From Salminus brasiliensis (taxonomy: Eukaryota > Chordata > Actinopteri > Characiformes > Bryconidae): a DNA stretch of 64,000 nt. The stretch is from the NCBI RefSeq assembly GCF_030463535.1, contig NC_132900.1, positions 27,317,956-27,381,955 on the forward strand. The letters run 5' to 3'. A model generated the notes under the pieces. It was not told the DNA's origin. It was given only the letters and a program-made list of their open reading frames with translations, and ran no database searches. Made by a program: the position numbers and the translations under genes. Positions 63,008 through 64,000 of this stretch are shown in pieces; position 1 is the first letter of the stretch, and each line of letters begins with the position of its first letter.

Positions 63008-64000
63008 GTAAGTATGCAACCTCTCAAACAGACCACCAAACTTTACCCAGATCAGATCATGATGGAATGAATAGATATGATAATAAATAAAAAAAATAAA
63101 TAAAAAGGAAGGCAAATGGAAGACAGTAATGTAACCTTTCAGTTTAAAAGTATTTTGACTTACTGCTATAATTTGTTTAGTGACTTTTATTTTGACACAG
63201 TCCTTGTTGACTTATTTTGACACATCCTGTTTGTTTATACAGATGACTTTTATTTTTGAAACAGTCTGTTTCTTTATTTTAGTGACTTTTATTTTGTCTT
63301 TGTGTGATGTAGCATTTCAGAGGAGCATTTGCCTCTCTCACACTCTATTCTTCTGTGGTTCTGAGGTTGTCTTCTCTTTTTTCCACTCAGCCCATGTCTA
63401 TGTGAGACTCCCATGCCTCACACTAATAAACCTCTGCTCTCCACTCACACACCAGAGTGACGGTGCTACAGACAGACAGACAGACAGCTGCTCAGGCGTT
63501 ACTGTAAAAAGTAACAGCGGCAGTAAAACTGTATTCCACTGGTAGTCCGTGATCTGTCGCACTGCTACTTCTAACTACTAAACCAGACATTATTGTTTGT
63601 ATATGCAAAAAAACTAATGAAATGTAGGTTTTGCATGTTTTTGGGTTTGAGTCTCCGGACAGTCTGAGGCCATTACACTGCTTAAAGCCGAAGTTTAAAG
63701 CTAATGTTCTGCAGGGTCTCGTTGTTGTGGTCAATTGGACTCGTCCTGAAGGCTAAATGGCCTCGAAAATCCAACTCTGTACCGGCCCTTTCCTGAACTA
63801 ATGCACTGCTTTAATGCCATCAGATATGAGGCGACACTTCAAAGCAATTGTCGCCAGGGTTACAGTGACCTTCTAAGTGCTGAGTACAGAGAACTGTAGA
63901 ACTTTTTTTCTTTCTTTTTTTTTGTCCTGCACAACTTCCCCTTGGTTTCCTTCTCTCTGGCTCACTTATACACTCTGACTGACTGTCTCTCTCTCATTGC
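63008..64000 (+). other. rnf31: rnf31 intron 14 (no exon recognised)
   Basis: The next expected coding block of HOIP (the IBR start, CSFGF-like) was not found, so this is taken as intron running out of the window. It includes a short repeated GACTTTTATTTTGACACA stretch at 63180-63300 and a (GACA)n run near 63470. No other feature was recognised. Confidence 0.5.

Overview
The window reads as nuclear DNA of a teleost fish, most likely an ostariophysan (otophysan) species. The genes have short exons with GT-AG introns. One of them is bucky ball, a germ-plasm gene family known from fish and amphibians. The spaces between exons are crowded with fish-type DNA transposons, MITEs, a tRNA-derived SINE and (AT)n/(CA)n microsatellites. 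The exact species cannot be told from the sequence alone.

Layout. (1) 1-7677, plus strand: the last ten coding exons of a glutamate decarboxylase gene (gad family, probably gad3); its 5' part lies left of the window. (2) 7678-18600: intergenic, mostly repeats (a 67-bp tandem array, hAT-like and other MITEs, a long fold-back element, a TACTGAATAATTAG array). (3) 18600-37335, minus strand: rnf152, a lysosomal RING E3 ligase gene. It has two coding exons (25314-25730 and 22854-23018), a probable long 3' UTR to the left, and a probable CpG-rich non-coding first exon near 37095-37330 that leaves an 11-kb first intron. (4) 37335-43740: CCAAT-motif minisatellite, (TA)n, MITEs and unassigned sequence. 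(5) 43740-47386, minus strand: bucky ball (buc), five of its six exons; the short first exon carrying ATG-G was not located. (6) 47400-52800: intergenic, with a 1-kb AT-rich satellite and a solo LTR inserted into a MITE. (7) 52800-63007, plus strand: rnf31 (HOIP, catalytic subunit of LUBAC), coding exons 1-14; the IBR and catalytic RING2 exons lie right of the window.

The four genes do not form a pathway: they cover GABA synthesis, lysosomal ubiquitin signalling, germ-plasm assembly and linear-ubiquitin signalling. The most unusual structures are partial exon duplications inside the genes' own loci. A copy of rnf31 coding exon 2 with flanking intron lies inside a MITE and is bounded by a 10-bp direct repeat. 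A degenerate copy of buc exon 4 lies in buc intron 3. In both copies the splice donor has been deleted. Other points of note are a one-codon loss inside the first NZF zinc finger of rnf31, a repeated FOX-site/AU-rich-like motif downstream of rnf152, and an expanded CCAAT-motif array directly upstream of the inferred rnf152 promoter.
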